Assembly (NCBI RefSeq): GCF_001270965.1
Contig: NZ_LGIA01000146.1
Location: 1 to 63,523, forward strand
Reading direction: 5' to 3'
DNA: 63,523 nt
Source: Sunxiuqinia dokdonensis
Lineage (GTDB): Bacteria; Bacteroidota; Bacteroidia; Bacteroidales; Prolixibacteraceae
The notes beneath the pieces were generated by a model. The model searched no databases and was not told where the DNA came from. It saw nothing but the letters and a program-made list of their open reading frames with translations. Numbering within the stretch: the first letter of the stretch is position 1; each line of letters starts with the position of its first letter. A program made the position numbers and the translations under genes. Shown one piece after another: positions 43,083-52,127 of this stretch.

Positions 43083-46000
43083 CTATCGTGCAAGGGTTAC
43101 CCCCATCAAGCCAATAATCACTTCGTTGGCTATGGTTTCCAAAGTCAACGACACCAGTTCTTTGTCCGGATCGAGCGGAAGATCGAGCAAAGTCGCCATT
43201 CCGCCATCCACATAAATCGGATCGTTCGACATGCGTCCGCCCAACTCGCCGGCGTGGTACTTGCTCACATCGCCGGTTTTCAGTCGCACCCGCCACGGAC
43301 GGGGCTGCCGGGTGTAAAAGGCCCAGTTGTCGATAAACAAATCCTGATCGAGCGGAATCAGGTTGTCGGGCAAAACCAGGTCGAGCACGTCCTCGGTACC
43401 ATCGGCGTAGCCCACCCGGATTTGGCCGTTCAGCACATACGCCTGCATGTGATAGGTGGACGCGGCCACCAGGAAATACGCCTTCGAAGCCTTGCCGCTG
43501 AGCGGAAGGCTAACCGAAGCCGGATAATTATCCCACAAAGTGGTGAATGCAATGTTGTTGGCATTCTTGCTGCCCGGAGTGGCGAACGGAATACCCTGCG
43601 GCATGGTAAAAGTGCCGTTGTTGGCCGCAGCCAGCGAGCGGATTCCGCTGTCGTCAATCGCCGACAGGTCGTTGGGATGGCACCACTGCCCCATGCCTTG
43701 CGTGGGCACCTGCAAGGTGGTGTATTCCCAGCGCGGCGACAGGTATTTGCCGTAAGCGAAGATGTCGCGCACCTTTTCGTTAAAGCGGTCTGCCATCGCA
43801 ACGGCACGATACGCCTGTGCAGCCGGATTGGCGATGTTCCAGTTGATGGCCCGCAGTTCATGCGTTTTCTTTCCGACCTTCACTTCAATTTTATTGGTCC
43901 CCAGGGTGGCCACCGGCGACGAAAACTCGTGTTTGGTTTTTCCCTGAGCGGGGATTTTTACAGTCCCCATGTTGTTACCATTCACCCAAAGTTCACCGGC
44001 AAGGGGCTGATCGGTCTGATTGAGCAGATCGAAAACAAGCGATTCTGAATCCGGATGATTGGCGATTTCAACAGGGTTCACCACCTCCAGTTCCACCGGA
44101 AGCCAGAAGCGCATTTCGCCCGATGAAGCCTCAACAAACAAAGTCTTGTTGCCTTTTTCTGCGGAGACCGTTCCACTCAACACGCCGTTTCGGATTTGTG
44201 CACCTTGAAGCACCGATTGCGGATCGTAGATCTTCTCCGCTTCAAAGGGCAATTCCAACTGAAGCGTTTCGCCGCGGGCGATTTTTGCTGTTACTTTCCC
44301 GGTATTCAGCTCCTCTCCAGCCCAATCGATTTCAATTTCGTAAGCTGGCGCCACGCCGGCATCAATCCGGATTCGCGGAACCGAAACCGTTTCATCAAGC
44401 AAGTCAAAGCCCGTTTCGCGGCCATTCACCCGAATGGATTGCACCTGGCTCCGTGGGGCTTTCACTTCCAGCGATAACTGGATATCTTTTTTCAGAAGGT
44501 TTGGTTTGATGGTATAGCGGTCGGTATATCCTTCGCGTTTGAAGGCATACGCCATATTCCGGGTTTCGATCTCCGCAAAATCCCAATCCGCAGGAAATCC
44601 GGGGCGGATGGTCAGCCGCTTGTTCATCAGGTCAGGAACAATGCCGTACATGCCCTGCACCAGCGCCCGAACGCCCATGGAGACCGGATCGGCAAAATCG
44701 CGGTAGGTTTCTCCGCGGGCGGCATCGTAAAACGAGATCTGGGTGATGTTGCCCGGCCCGGAACCCAGGTACATGGCATCGAGCAGCGCCCCTTTGTAAA
44801 GTTTGAACGCTTCGTCCGGCCGGCCTGTTTGCCAGTAGGCCAACGAAGTGTGGACGATCTCGGCAAAGGCCACATTGTTGATCGACCACATGTAGGGCTG
44901 CCAGTTGGTCGTGGCCACCACGTGATTGGTCGTGTCTTCGAGCCCTTTGGCCAAAACCGGGATGTGCGTCAGTTCCGTATCGATGTAACGTGTGGCCTGG
45001 TACGCTTTGAACGGATCGTGAACATCCGAGTCAATGGCATGATAAATGGTCCACACCGCTGCATTGTCGTGCCGCATTTCGTGCCCCATGTTATCTTTGA
45101 ATTCGGCCCACCAGCCTTTCTCCGGAATCCAAAGCTCGCGGTTCATCGCTGTGAGAATCAGCTCCGCCTCTTTTTCGTATTGTGAAGGATCTTCACCCAA
45201 TTTTTTGGCAATTTCCGCCGCCATCTTGTTGGCCCGGTAGTTATAAGCCGACGAGTGGGTGGCCTTGCCTCCGTTGTACTGCAAGGCATCCGAAGCCCAA
45301 ATGCTGCAATAACCGTCGTAAAGGCCATCGTTGTCGGGGTCGAAGGTGTTCTTCTCCCAGGCCAGGTGGCGCCGCAAGGCCGGAAAGATTTCGCGGGCGT
45401 AATCCATGTCGCCGGTCCAGTTCAGGTGCCACAGCAGCTCGTCGAAAAACACCAGGTTCATGTCGTAGTGGTGCATGATATCCGTCCGGTTGGGGCTCCG
45501 GCAGATGTAGCCATTGCTGTACATCGGTGTTCCCCACGTTTTGGCGGCACGCGCCAGGTTCAGCTCTTCGTCCTGCAAGTGCGGCAAGGTCACCTGCACA
45601 TCGGTCACCTGCGAGTTGATGTAGCCGTTGAAGTGCGTTCGCGCCCGGTCGTGCAGCCCAAGCAAATCAGCCAGGTAGGCCGCCCGCCAGCCGGTAAGCG
45701 GCATGCGCCAGCCGATGGCTCCGTGCAAATAGCCGGGATCTTCCCACACCGCATCCTCAGCCCCGGAGAAAATGCCACCCAGCGTATTCAGGTACGGATC
45801 GGGAGTATGTAATTTCAGTGTCGAAGCAATCTTTTCGCGATAAGCCGTGCCTTTGTTAAAAGCATCGGCCAGTTCGCTGTAGACAAAAGGCGCACGGCTC
45901 TTCGGGTTGTGCAATTCGAAGTAAAAGGGCTCCGCATCCATTTCGTATTCGGCAATGATTACCGGGCGGGAAGACTTCTCGGACTGGAGCAATTGTTCCA

Positions 46001-46784
46001 GATCATCAATTTGGTTGCCATCGGCTTCGCGAATATTTGTTCCCTGGGGAAAGGTGCCGGTCATACTTTTTGATTCGGCATACACCTGCGATAACGGAGC
46101 GTTCTGCTTGTTCCGGCTTTCGGGATGCTCATAGGCTTCGTCATCGGAAACCGGCTTGGTCCGATGTCCGTACCAAACGGTTGCCTGATGATCGGTAATT
46201 TCGAACACATTTCCCTGGCAATTGCCCGGTTTGATGTAGAAACTATCTTCCGGATCGGCCCCCAGATCGCCTTCGCGGCTATACCGCTTGTTGTTGGCGC
46301 CACCGTAAACCCAAAGGATTCTAGTTCCCGCGGGCAGCTTGTCGGCTGTGTGCCTAACCACCAAACCGTCACCGTCAGACAAGGCCACGGCCTCAATGGT
46401 GAGCGTGCCCTCTCCCAATAAGTTCTTGTCTTTCAGAATATAAGTTCGCTGCCCCGATTTGAAGCGGGACTCGACAGATTCCAGGTCTTTTACCCAGCGA
46501 GTTTCTTTGGGTGTAGAAATCGCGAGATAAATGCTTCCGCCCAAATAAGGCATGTACAGCCCAAATTCGGGAAAATCACTCGTTTCGAAACGAAAGCCCG
46601 TGTTGGTTCCGTAAATCGCCCGGGTAAAGCGCTTGTCTCCGTTGTGAATGACAAACTCGTCGCCGTCGGGCTGGTACCTGAGCTCGCGCTCTTTCCCCTG
46701 CCACCAACGGGCAGGATCGATGGGTTGCGCGCCTACGCTCCAAACGAATGCAGCAAATAGTATGGTAATCAAAAACTTCAGCAT
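43083..46784 (-). CDS. DUF4450 domain protein, putative six-hairpin glycoside hydrolase
   Basis: 1233 residues with a signal peptide (about 1-19). The N-terminal part (about 25-300) is strand-rich and matches what I know as DUF4450. Residues about 330-740 have the helical pattern of six-hairpin glycosidases (RTDIMHHYDMNLVFFDELLW, IFPALRRHLAWEKN, NDGLYDGYCSIWASDALQYN, NAAVWTIYHAID), with candidate acids in these loops. The C-terminal 450 residues are beta-sandwiches, possibly carbohydrate-binding. I know of no established activity for this family. Position between the GH2 and propeller hydrolase genes suggests action on rhamnogalacturonan side chains or backbone oligosaccharides. Three bases separate its start from the GH2 stop. 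Confidence 0.8.
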   Translation of the reverse strand: MLKFLITILFAAFVWSVGAQPIDPARWWQGKERELRYQPDGDEFVIHNGDKRFTRAIYGTNTGFRFETSDFPEFGLYMPYLGGSIYLAISTPKETRWVKDLESVESRFKSGQRTYILKDKNLLGEGTLTIEAVALSDGDGLVVRHTADKLPAGTRILWVYGGANNKRYSREGDLGADPEDSFYIKPGNCQGNVFEITDHQATVWYGHRTKPVSDDEAYEHPESRNKQNAPLSQVYAESKSMTGTFPQGTNIREADGNQIDDLEQLLQSEKSSRPVIIAEYEMDAEPFYFELHNPKSRAPFVYSELADAFNKGTAYREKIASTLKLHTPDPYLNTLGGIFSGAEDAVWEDPGYLHGAIGWRMPLTGWRAAYLADLLGLHDRARTHFNGYINSQVTDVQVTLPHLQDEELNLARAAKTWGTPMYSNGYICRSPNRTDIMHHYDMNLVFFDELLWHLNWTGDMDYAREIFPALRRHLAWEKNTFDPDNDGLYDGYCSIWASDALQYNGGKATHSSAYNYRANKMAAEIAKKLGEDPSQYEKEAELILTAMNRELWIPEKGWWAEFKDNMGHEMRHDNAAVWTIYHAIDSDVHDPFKAYQATRYIDTELTHIPVLAKGLEDTTNHVVATTNWQPYMWSINNVAFAEIVHTSLAYWQTGRPDEAFKLYKGALLDAMYLGSGPGNITQISFYDAARGETYRDFADPVSMGVRALVQGMYGIVPDLMNKRLTIRPGFPADWDFAEIETRNMAYAFKREGYTDRYTIKPNLLKKDIQLSLEVKAPRSQVQSIRVNGRETGFDLLDETVSVPRIRIDAGVAPAYEIEIDWAGEELNTGKVTAKIARGETLQLELPFEAEKIYDPQSVLQGAQIRNGVLSGTVSAEKGNKTLFVEASSGEMRFWLPVELEVVNPVEIANHPDSESLVFDLLNQTDQPLAGELWVNGNNMGTVKIPAQGKTKHEFSSPVATLGTNKIEVKVGKKTHELRAINWNIANPAAQAYRAVAMADRFNEKVRDIFAYGKYLSPRWEYTTLQVPTQGMGQWCHPNDLSAIDDSGIRSLAAANNGTFTMPQGIPFATPGSKNANNIAFTTLWDNYPASVSLPLSGKASKAYFLVAASTYHMQAYVLNGQIRVGYADGTEDVLDLVLPDNLIPLDQDLFIDNWAFYTRQPRPWRVRLKTGDVSKYHAGELGGRMSNDPIYVDGGMATLLDLPLDPDKELVSLTLETIANEVIIGLMGVTLAR

Positions 46785-46787
46785 CGC

Positions 46788-49733
46788 CTACTCGTTTCGT
46801 AGTCCGAAATAAAAATACAAGGTTCGACTGACGGGTTTGTCCATGACGTTCAGCTCACCCGCTGGCCCGAGGCTTTTCGTGTCGTTGCTGATGCCCATGG
46901 CCAGCTTGGTTCCGATCGGCGGAATGCCATCCAAAAAGGAAATGTTGCCGGTTGGCAGGGCCGGGTAGTTTTTGGGGCCGGAGATTCCGTAGAAATCGAA
47001 CAGGCGGACAAACAGATCGTCTTCCTGGGCAACCACGGTAAACTTGCCATGTACGGTGTTGAATTCCATCCACGATACATCGGCGTAATATCCTTTAAAC
47101 TGCGGGTAGTTCCAGGAGTTGTCACCCGGCAATACGTTGTTGTACAAACGTTCATACACATCCAGCGTGACTCCTTGTAACCGGTTTTTCCACACGTGCG
47201 TTGGGCCGCGGCCCAGCCACTTGGCACCAATCACGTCCGACTCGGGAAAATCGAAGCTGACGCCAGTAAAATATTGGCCCCCATCCACCTGGTATTCGTA
47301 ATCCATTTGCAGCCAGCCACTGTTGTACATCGTCCAGTTCACTTCTTTCAAATCGCCCGAATAAGTCATTTTCACGACATGGGCATGGGCTGTTTCCTCA
47401 TGCGTAACGCGAATCAATTCCGATTCGCCACTCGCCAGCACCGGACCGTTATTAAAGGGAATGGGCAGTCCAAAATCGTTTTGAACCGACACCAAAAGCC
47501 CGCTGTTCGTGTTGAAAGTCACCGCAATCCCGGACGCCTTCATGGTCAGCAAGCTGTCTTTTTCCGTCACTTCCACCTTCGAACTCAGCTTATCATCGCC
47601 GGCCTGCTGCTCGATGGGCAGGATGTTATCCTCCTCAATTCCCTGGGCCTTCAGCTTCTTCAGCCGTTCTTTCTCCGCTTCGCTCAGTTCCTTTTCAACC
47701 AGTTGCACCACGGCATTGGTGTTGCCATCGGTTTTCCAGCTCCAGCAATAAATCTCGTCGCCCGAAGGAGCAAAGGCACGCAACAACAAAGCGTCGTACT
47801 GCTGGTAATCTTCGGGCAGTTCCAGCTTCAATTCTCCTTTTTCAACCGGGAGCACGTCCGGGCTTTCGGCTTTCCCTTCTTTCATGACTTTTTGATAGAC
47901 ACCCCGCTCTTCGGGCAAGCTGAAGTTCACCAACTGCCACTCAAAGCGAACGTCTGCGAGGTTGGTAAAATGGTGACGGTTTTCAACCGGAATACGGCCA
48001 TCAAACCCGGCCGGAAGTTTGTCCAGCGCAATTTTCACCGGACTGTAAATTTCGCGCATGGCATAAAAGCTGCCTTCCTTTTCGCGGTGCGGACCAACCA
48101 GTCCGTCGGGCGCATTAACGCGGTTCACGTCGATCACGCCATCCAAATCGGTGCGGACCAAACCTTCGTCGGCCAGCACCCACGAAAAGCCGCCCGCTGC
48201 CCGTTCCGAATGCCAAAACAGTTCCCAATAATCAGCCAGGGCAGCAGCGCCACCGCCATCATCCTGGGCATGCAGGAACTCGGTGGGCATGTAAATCAAG
48301 TCGCCTTCCAATATCTTTTTTGAACTGTAATAGGTTTCGTAGTGGTTGCAATCCACCCCATTAAAATCATTCCCGGGCCGGTGGTGCGCATGAATGACCG
48401 GGCGATTCGACGGATCATACATGGCGTAATCATCATCCAGCTCCTTGTTGGTTCCGCCCTCGTTTCCGTTGCTCCAGAAGATGATGGACGGATGGTTCAC
48501 ATCGCGGATCACCAGTTCACGAACCAGTTTGCTACCCGACTCGGTATCGTAGGCATTTTGCCAGCCAGCCAGTTCGTTCATCACAAACAAACCCAGCGAG
48601 TCGCAGTAATTCAGAAAAGCCTTATCGGGCGGATAGTGCGCGCAACGCACGGCGTTCATGTTCATTGCCTTAATCAGCCGAACATCATTTAAATCGATGG
48701 TGGCATTAACACAGCGACCGGTTTCGGGCCAAAAAACGTGGCGGTTGACGCCTTTCATTTTCACTTTGGTGCCATTGATGTAAATACCATCGCTTTCACG
48801 GATTTCAATGGTTCGAAAACCAAATTTTTCGCTCAGCTCATAAGTAGTTTTGTTTCCGTTTTTCAGGCTCACTTTAACCGAATACAGATTGGGCGTCTCG
48901 GGTGTCCACTGCCTGGCCTCAGCTACCTGGCAAGTCATGGTGACCAGCGAATCGCCGGTACCGGCTTTGGTTTCGCAGCTCTGCACGCGGTTTCCTGCCA
49001 CATCGAATATCTCAGCCAGAATCGTTTGTTTCTTTTCGAGCCTGACCGGGAAAACATCCATCGAAAAGCTACCGTCAGCCTGGGCATTAATAGCAACGCG
49101 GTCGATAAAGGATTCGGGCACGGCCTCAAGATAAACCGGACGGTAAATTCCGCCAAAAATCCAGTAGTCGGCAAAACGCTCGGCCCGGTTGACGGAGTGA
49201 TTGGATGACATTTTATGAACGGTGACTTCCAGTTCGTTTTCCTGTCTGGCTTCCAGTTTATCGGAAATATCATATCGAAAGCGATAAAACGAGCCCTGAT
49301 GAATAGGACCAGCCAACTCGCCATTAATTTTCACTTCGGTGTCGGTCATTGAACCTTCAAAAACAATGAAAATGGTTTTGTCCTTCCAATCCTGCGGAAC
49401 CATAAAGCGGTGTTTGTAGATTCCCGTTTCATCCGAAAACTTGTGCTTCTTTCCATAGGTCCGGTAGTCGCGGCCATAGTCGTATTCGCCAAAACCCTGC
49501 TGTTCCCAGTGTGAAGGCACTTCGATGGTGCTCCACACGCCGCTGTTTCGTCCCGAAGTACAATAAAAATCCCAGGTCACCGTGTTCTCATTGTCGGTTC
49601 CGGAAAGGTATTGGATTTCCTTTTGTTGGGGAGAGGAAAAAGCTAGAAGGGGAAATAGCAATATCAGAAAAAGCCCCCTAAATCCCCTAGAAGGGATCTT
49701 CACAATTGTACAAAATTCCATGTTCTTATTCAT
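46788..49733 (-). CDS. GH2 family beta-galactosidase-like enzyme
   Basis: 981 residues. Signal peptide (about 15-35), jelly-roll domain (about 60-215, with VPSHWEQQGFGEYDYG), immunoglobulin-like domain (about 216-325), then the TIM barrel with MKGVNRHVFWPETGR, acid/base Glu in SNGNEGGTN and nucleophile Glu in MPTEFLHAQDDG; C-terminal sandwiches follow. In rhamnogalacturonan loci GH2 enzymes act as beta-galactosidases on side chains or as exo-beta-galacturonidase/glucuronidases; the sequence alone does not decide. An alternative start is Met5. The region coding for the signal peptide coincides with a repeat-like motif (49671-49700). Confidence 0.93.
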   Translation of the reverse strand: MNKNMEFCTIVKIPSRGFRGLFLILLFPLLAFSSPQQKEIQYLSGTDNENTVTWDFYCTSGRNSGVWSTIEVPSHWEQQGFGEYDYGRDYRTYGKKHKFSDETGIYKHRFMVPQDWKDKTIFIVFEGSMTDTEVKINGELAGPIHQGSFYRFRYDISDKLEARQENELEVTVHKMSSNHSVNRAERFADYWIFGGIYRPVYLEAVPESFIDRVAINAQADGSFSMDVFPVRLEKKQTILAEIFDVAGNRVQSCETKAGTGDSLVTMTCQVAEARQWTPETPNLYSVKVSLKNGNKTTYELSEKFGFRTIEIRESDGIYINGTKVKMKGVNRHVFWPETGRCVNATIDLNDVRLIKAMNMNAVRCAHYPPDKAFLNYCDSLGLFVMNELAGWQNAYDTESGSKLVRELVIRDVNHPSIIFWSNGNEGGTNKELDDDYAMYDPSNRPVIHAHHRPGNDFNGVDCNHYETYYSSKKILEGDLIYMPTEFLHAQDDGGGAAALADYWELFWHSERAAGGFSWVLADEGLVRTDLDGVIDVNRVNAPDGLVGPHREKEGSFYAMREIYSPVKIALDKLPAGFDGRIPVENRHHFTNLADVRFEWQLVNFSLPEERGVYQKVMKEGKAESPDVLPVEKGELKLELPEDYQQYDALLLRAFAPSGDEIYCWSWKTDGNTNAVVQLVEKELSEAEKERLKKLKAQGIEEDNILPIEQQAGDDKLSSKVEVTEKDSLLTMKASGIAVTFNTNSGLLVSVQNDFGLPIPFNNGPVLASGESELIRVTHEETAHAHVVKMTYSGDLKEVNWTMYNSGWLQMDYEYQVDGGQYFTGVSFDFPESDVIGAKWLGRGPTHVWKNRLQGVTLDVYERLYNNVLPGDNSWNYPQFKGYYADVSWMEFNTVHGKFTVVAQEDDLFVRLFDFYGISGPKNYPALPTGNISFLDGIPPIGTKLAMGISNDTKSLGPAGELNVMDKPVSRTLYFYFGLRNE
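49671..49700. repeat. Intergenic-type palindromic motif inside the GH2 start
   Basis: A CCCCCTAAATCCCCT stretch followed by AGAAGGGATC resembles a short palindromic motif that I recall as common between genes in Bacteroidota (C-rich half, TAAATC centre, G-rich half). Here it is translated on the minus strand as the start of the GH2 signal peptide (PSRGFRGLF). Confidence 0.4.
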
Positions 49734-49865
49734 AGTTCAAAATATATTATTAAAGCCCCTCGCAGGACGATAAATATGCGTAATCATTTTCCCAACAAGA
49801 TTTCCTATGCGAACAGGTCCGCGAAAACGTGTCGCAAAACTCAGTGCAAGTCTGTGACCATTTTT

Positions 49866-49945
49866 CTGTGTTACTCTGTGGTTAGAATATCGAAATTTAA
49901 CCACGGAGTTTCACAGAGTTGCACACAGAGGTCCGCAGAGGTTGT
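49866..49945. repeat. Inverted repeat with CACAGAG-type direct repeats
   Basis: CTGTG plus CTCTGTGGTTA (49866-49884) pair with TAACCACGGAG plus CACAG (49898-49916), with few mismatches. The right side continues as direct repeats of a CACAGAG-like word (49912, 49924 and 49935) at roughly 11-12-bp steps. It occupies the 247-base gap between the GH2 gene and the six-hairpin lipoprotein gene; no frame is credible there. Confidence 0.65.
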
Positions 49946-49980
49946 TAGAGTTATAATTGCGACTCCCTTCATGGGAGCCT

Positions 49981-52125
49981 CTAAAACACGGGTTTAATGT
50001 CTTCCCATTTCACCTTCCACTTGCCATCTTTGGGGAAGCCGGGGTTTTCCGTTTCGCAACCTTCGTAACCGGCGCACATCATGCCGATGGTGGTCAGCAG
50101 GCCGCCGTTGCCCGGCAAATAAATCCGCAGGCGTTCGCTTTGGTAGTTGTGCCCGTTGCGCAGATAAGTGTTTTTCTGAACATCTTTCAGCAGAAACTCC
50201 AAGGCCAGTTCGGGCTCTCCCAGCCTGACGGCCGACATGGCTGCCATCGGGTAATCCCACCCCCAGGTCGAAGGCCAGTCCCATCGCTCGGCTATGCGAT
50301 GCATGGTGTTGCGCATCACTTCGGGATCCAGTTTGTCCCAGGCTGGCAAAATTCCGTAAGCGCCCAAAACCACCGGATGGTCCTCCATGAGCTCCATGTC
50401 GGTGTAGGATTCGGTTGCACCTTCAATTCCCAAATAAACCCCATCAGCCTGATCGGGAGCTGCCAGTTTAAGCCGGACATCCTCCCATTGGCCATCCGGT
50501 TCCAGTTGCAAACGATCCTGCCACTTCCGGGCGGTGGTCAGTCCCCAGTACCAATAGGGCAGCTCAAATGGCGGGTTGGTCGTGGTTTCGCGCGACCAAT
50601 GCTCCTGCGCCGGAATAAGCGGCGGTGCCAGATCGTACTGTTGCTTTTCCTCGTTCCAAACCGGAAAGTCGCCCATAAAAGCTGCCGTGGCAAAAACCAG
50701 GTCTTTGTATTTGTTCAAGGTTTCTTCCGTTGGATCAGCCTGATACATTTGCTCGGCAAACCAGATGATGTGCGGCTGCTGCCAAACCAGGTAGGAACCA
50801 ACCGACGAAGGACTGTTCTCGCCATCGGGCCCCAGCATTTTCTGCCAACGCACGCCTTGGTACCCTTGATCTTGCGCGGTTTGCCGGGCCTGCTCGTATA
50901 AGTCGTTGTAATAGTCCAGTTGTTTTTCGATGAGGTGTGCCCGGTTCCACTGCGGAAAATGGGCGATGTGCCACCAGTGCATTTCCAGGTGATATTTGCC
51001 GTACCAGCTGTTATAGGTCAGGCCCGTTTCAGCGGGCGGCAAGGAACCGGTACTTTGTATTTTGATCAGATATTGCGACAAGATTGTGCGTCGCTCCAAC
51101 TCCTGAGCCCGGGGATCGGTACATTCAGTGAAATCAACGATACCACCGTTTTCCCAATAGTTTAGCCAGGCCTGTTCGTTGTTTGTTTTGGTTGACTCGA
51201 AATCGGCTAAAGTCATTTCGCCAACTTCCGGAGCAAACAGGCAGTTGAATTCAAGAACTTCTTTACTTCCGGGCTGAAGGACAAACTGATGTTCACCGGC
51301 CTTGGTCACCGAACCGGAACCTTTCCACGCGATGGCGACCTCATATTGATCGTTGTCCAGCGTACGATTGATGAGTACTTGATTCGAAGTGACTTCTTCT
51401 AAAACCGACTGGTGTTTTTCGGGTGAATCAAAGTCGTAGCCTTCGTGGGTATTTTCGGCCACTCCAAACGGGAATTTCCATTGCACCGCCAGTTTTCCTT
51501 CAGCAATCAGGGGCGATTCAATTCTAGCTGAAATCTGGTCCTGATCCTGATGACAATAAACCTCAACGTTTACCGGCTGCCCGTCAAACTCAAACGAACT
51601 GCTGATTTTTCCCGTCCACATGTCCAGGTGATGTGTAGCCTGTTTGATATCTTCCAATCGCGCGGTTTCACCTTCAGAATTGGTCAGCACCAGGCCAATC
51701 ATTCCCAAATGCAGGCGGTGCGGGTTTTCGCGGAAATAGTTGCACGCTGCTTCAGCCCTCGGATCATCTTTCAATTGATGACGGTAGGGCACTTGCCTGC
51801 CTTCCACTTCAAAATATTTGAGCGTTTCGGAGCGGTCGTAGCCTTCGGTATTGGGGTTGGTATGCCAGCCCCAGTTGGATTGGGTTCCCAGCGGTACGCC
51901 ATTTTCATAGTCAGAGTAGAAGGTTTGCAGCCCGGTCAGGTCGGTGGTAAAGGCGAACTCACCATTTCCAACAGACAGCGAAGCCAGTGAGTCGAAGCCT
52001 TCAACCAACACATTGCTGCGCGTCACCACGCTATGCCGGTCAATTTTTTCGGGCTCATTTTTCGATTGGCAACTAGCCAACACCATAACAGAGAGGATTG
52101 ATAAAAGAAGAATTCGTTGCTTCAT
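49981..52125 (-). CDS. Six-hairpin glycosidase-like lipoprotein, unassigned
   Basis: 714 residues from the ATG at 52125, chosen because a lipoprotein signal follows (lipobox VLASC, about 15-19). The N-terminal half is a beta-sandwich domain (about 30-300), and the C-terminal half a helical barrel with LEMHWWHIAHFPQWNR, SYLVWQQPHIIWFAEQMY, PAQEHWSRETTTNPPFELPY and a WGWDYPMAAMSAVRLG stretch. This is the layout of GH65/GH95-like enzymes, in which a Glu such as in PAQEHW could be the general acid. I cannot assign a CAZy family. The start lies two bases after the GH106 stop, so the two are surely co-translated. Confidence 0.8.
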   Translation of the reverse strand: MKQRILLLSILSVMVLASCQSKNEPEKIDRHSVVTRSNVLVEGFDSLASLSVGNGEFAFTTDLTGLQTFYSDYENGVPLGTQSNWGWHTNPNTEGYDRSETLKYFEVEGRQVPYRHQLKDDPRAEAACNYFRENPHRLHLGMIGLVLTNSEGETARLEDIKQATHHLDMWTGKISSSFEFDGQPVNVEVYCHQDQDQISARIESPLIAEGKLAVQWKFPFGVAENTHEGYDFDSPEKHQSVLEEVTSNQVLINRTLDNDQYEVAIAWKGSGSVTKAGEHQFVLQPGSKEVLEFNCLFAPEVGEMTLADFESTKTNNEQAWLNYWENGGIVDFTECTDPRAQELERRTILSQYLIKIQSTGSLPPAETGLTYNSWYGKYHLEMHWWHIAHFPQWNRAHLIEKQLDYYNDLYEQARQTAQDQGYQGVRWQKMLGPDGENSPSSVGSYLVWQQPHIIWFAEQMYQADPTEETLNKYKDLVFATAAFMGDFPVWNEEKQQYDLAPPLIPAQEHWSRETTTNPPFELPYWYWGLTTARKWQDRLQLEPDGQWEDVRLKLAAPDQADGVYLGIEGATESYTDMELMEDHPVVLGAYGILPAWDKLDPEVMRNTMHRIAERWDWPSTWGWDYPMAAMSAVRLGEPELALEFLLKDVQKNTYLRNGHNYQSERLRIYLPGNGGLLTTIGMMCAGYEGCETENPGFPKDGKWKVKWEDIKPVF

Positions 52126-52127
52126 GC

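Noticed and set aside
47196-48323. Long plus-strand frame opposite the GH2 gene, and similar ones at 25324-26094, 39301-40074 and 43080-44048
   Set aside because: They lie antisense to well-supported genes and are rich in His, Arg and Phe, as expected from codon-position bias of the real strand.
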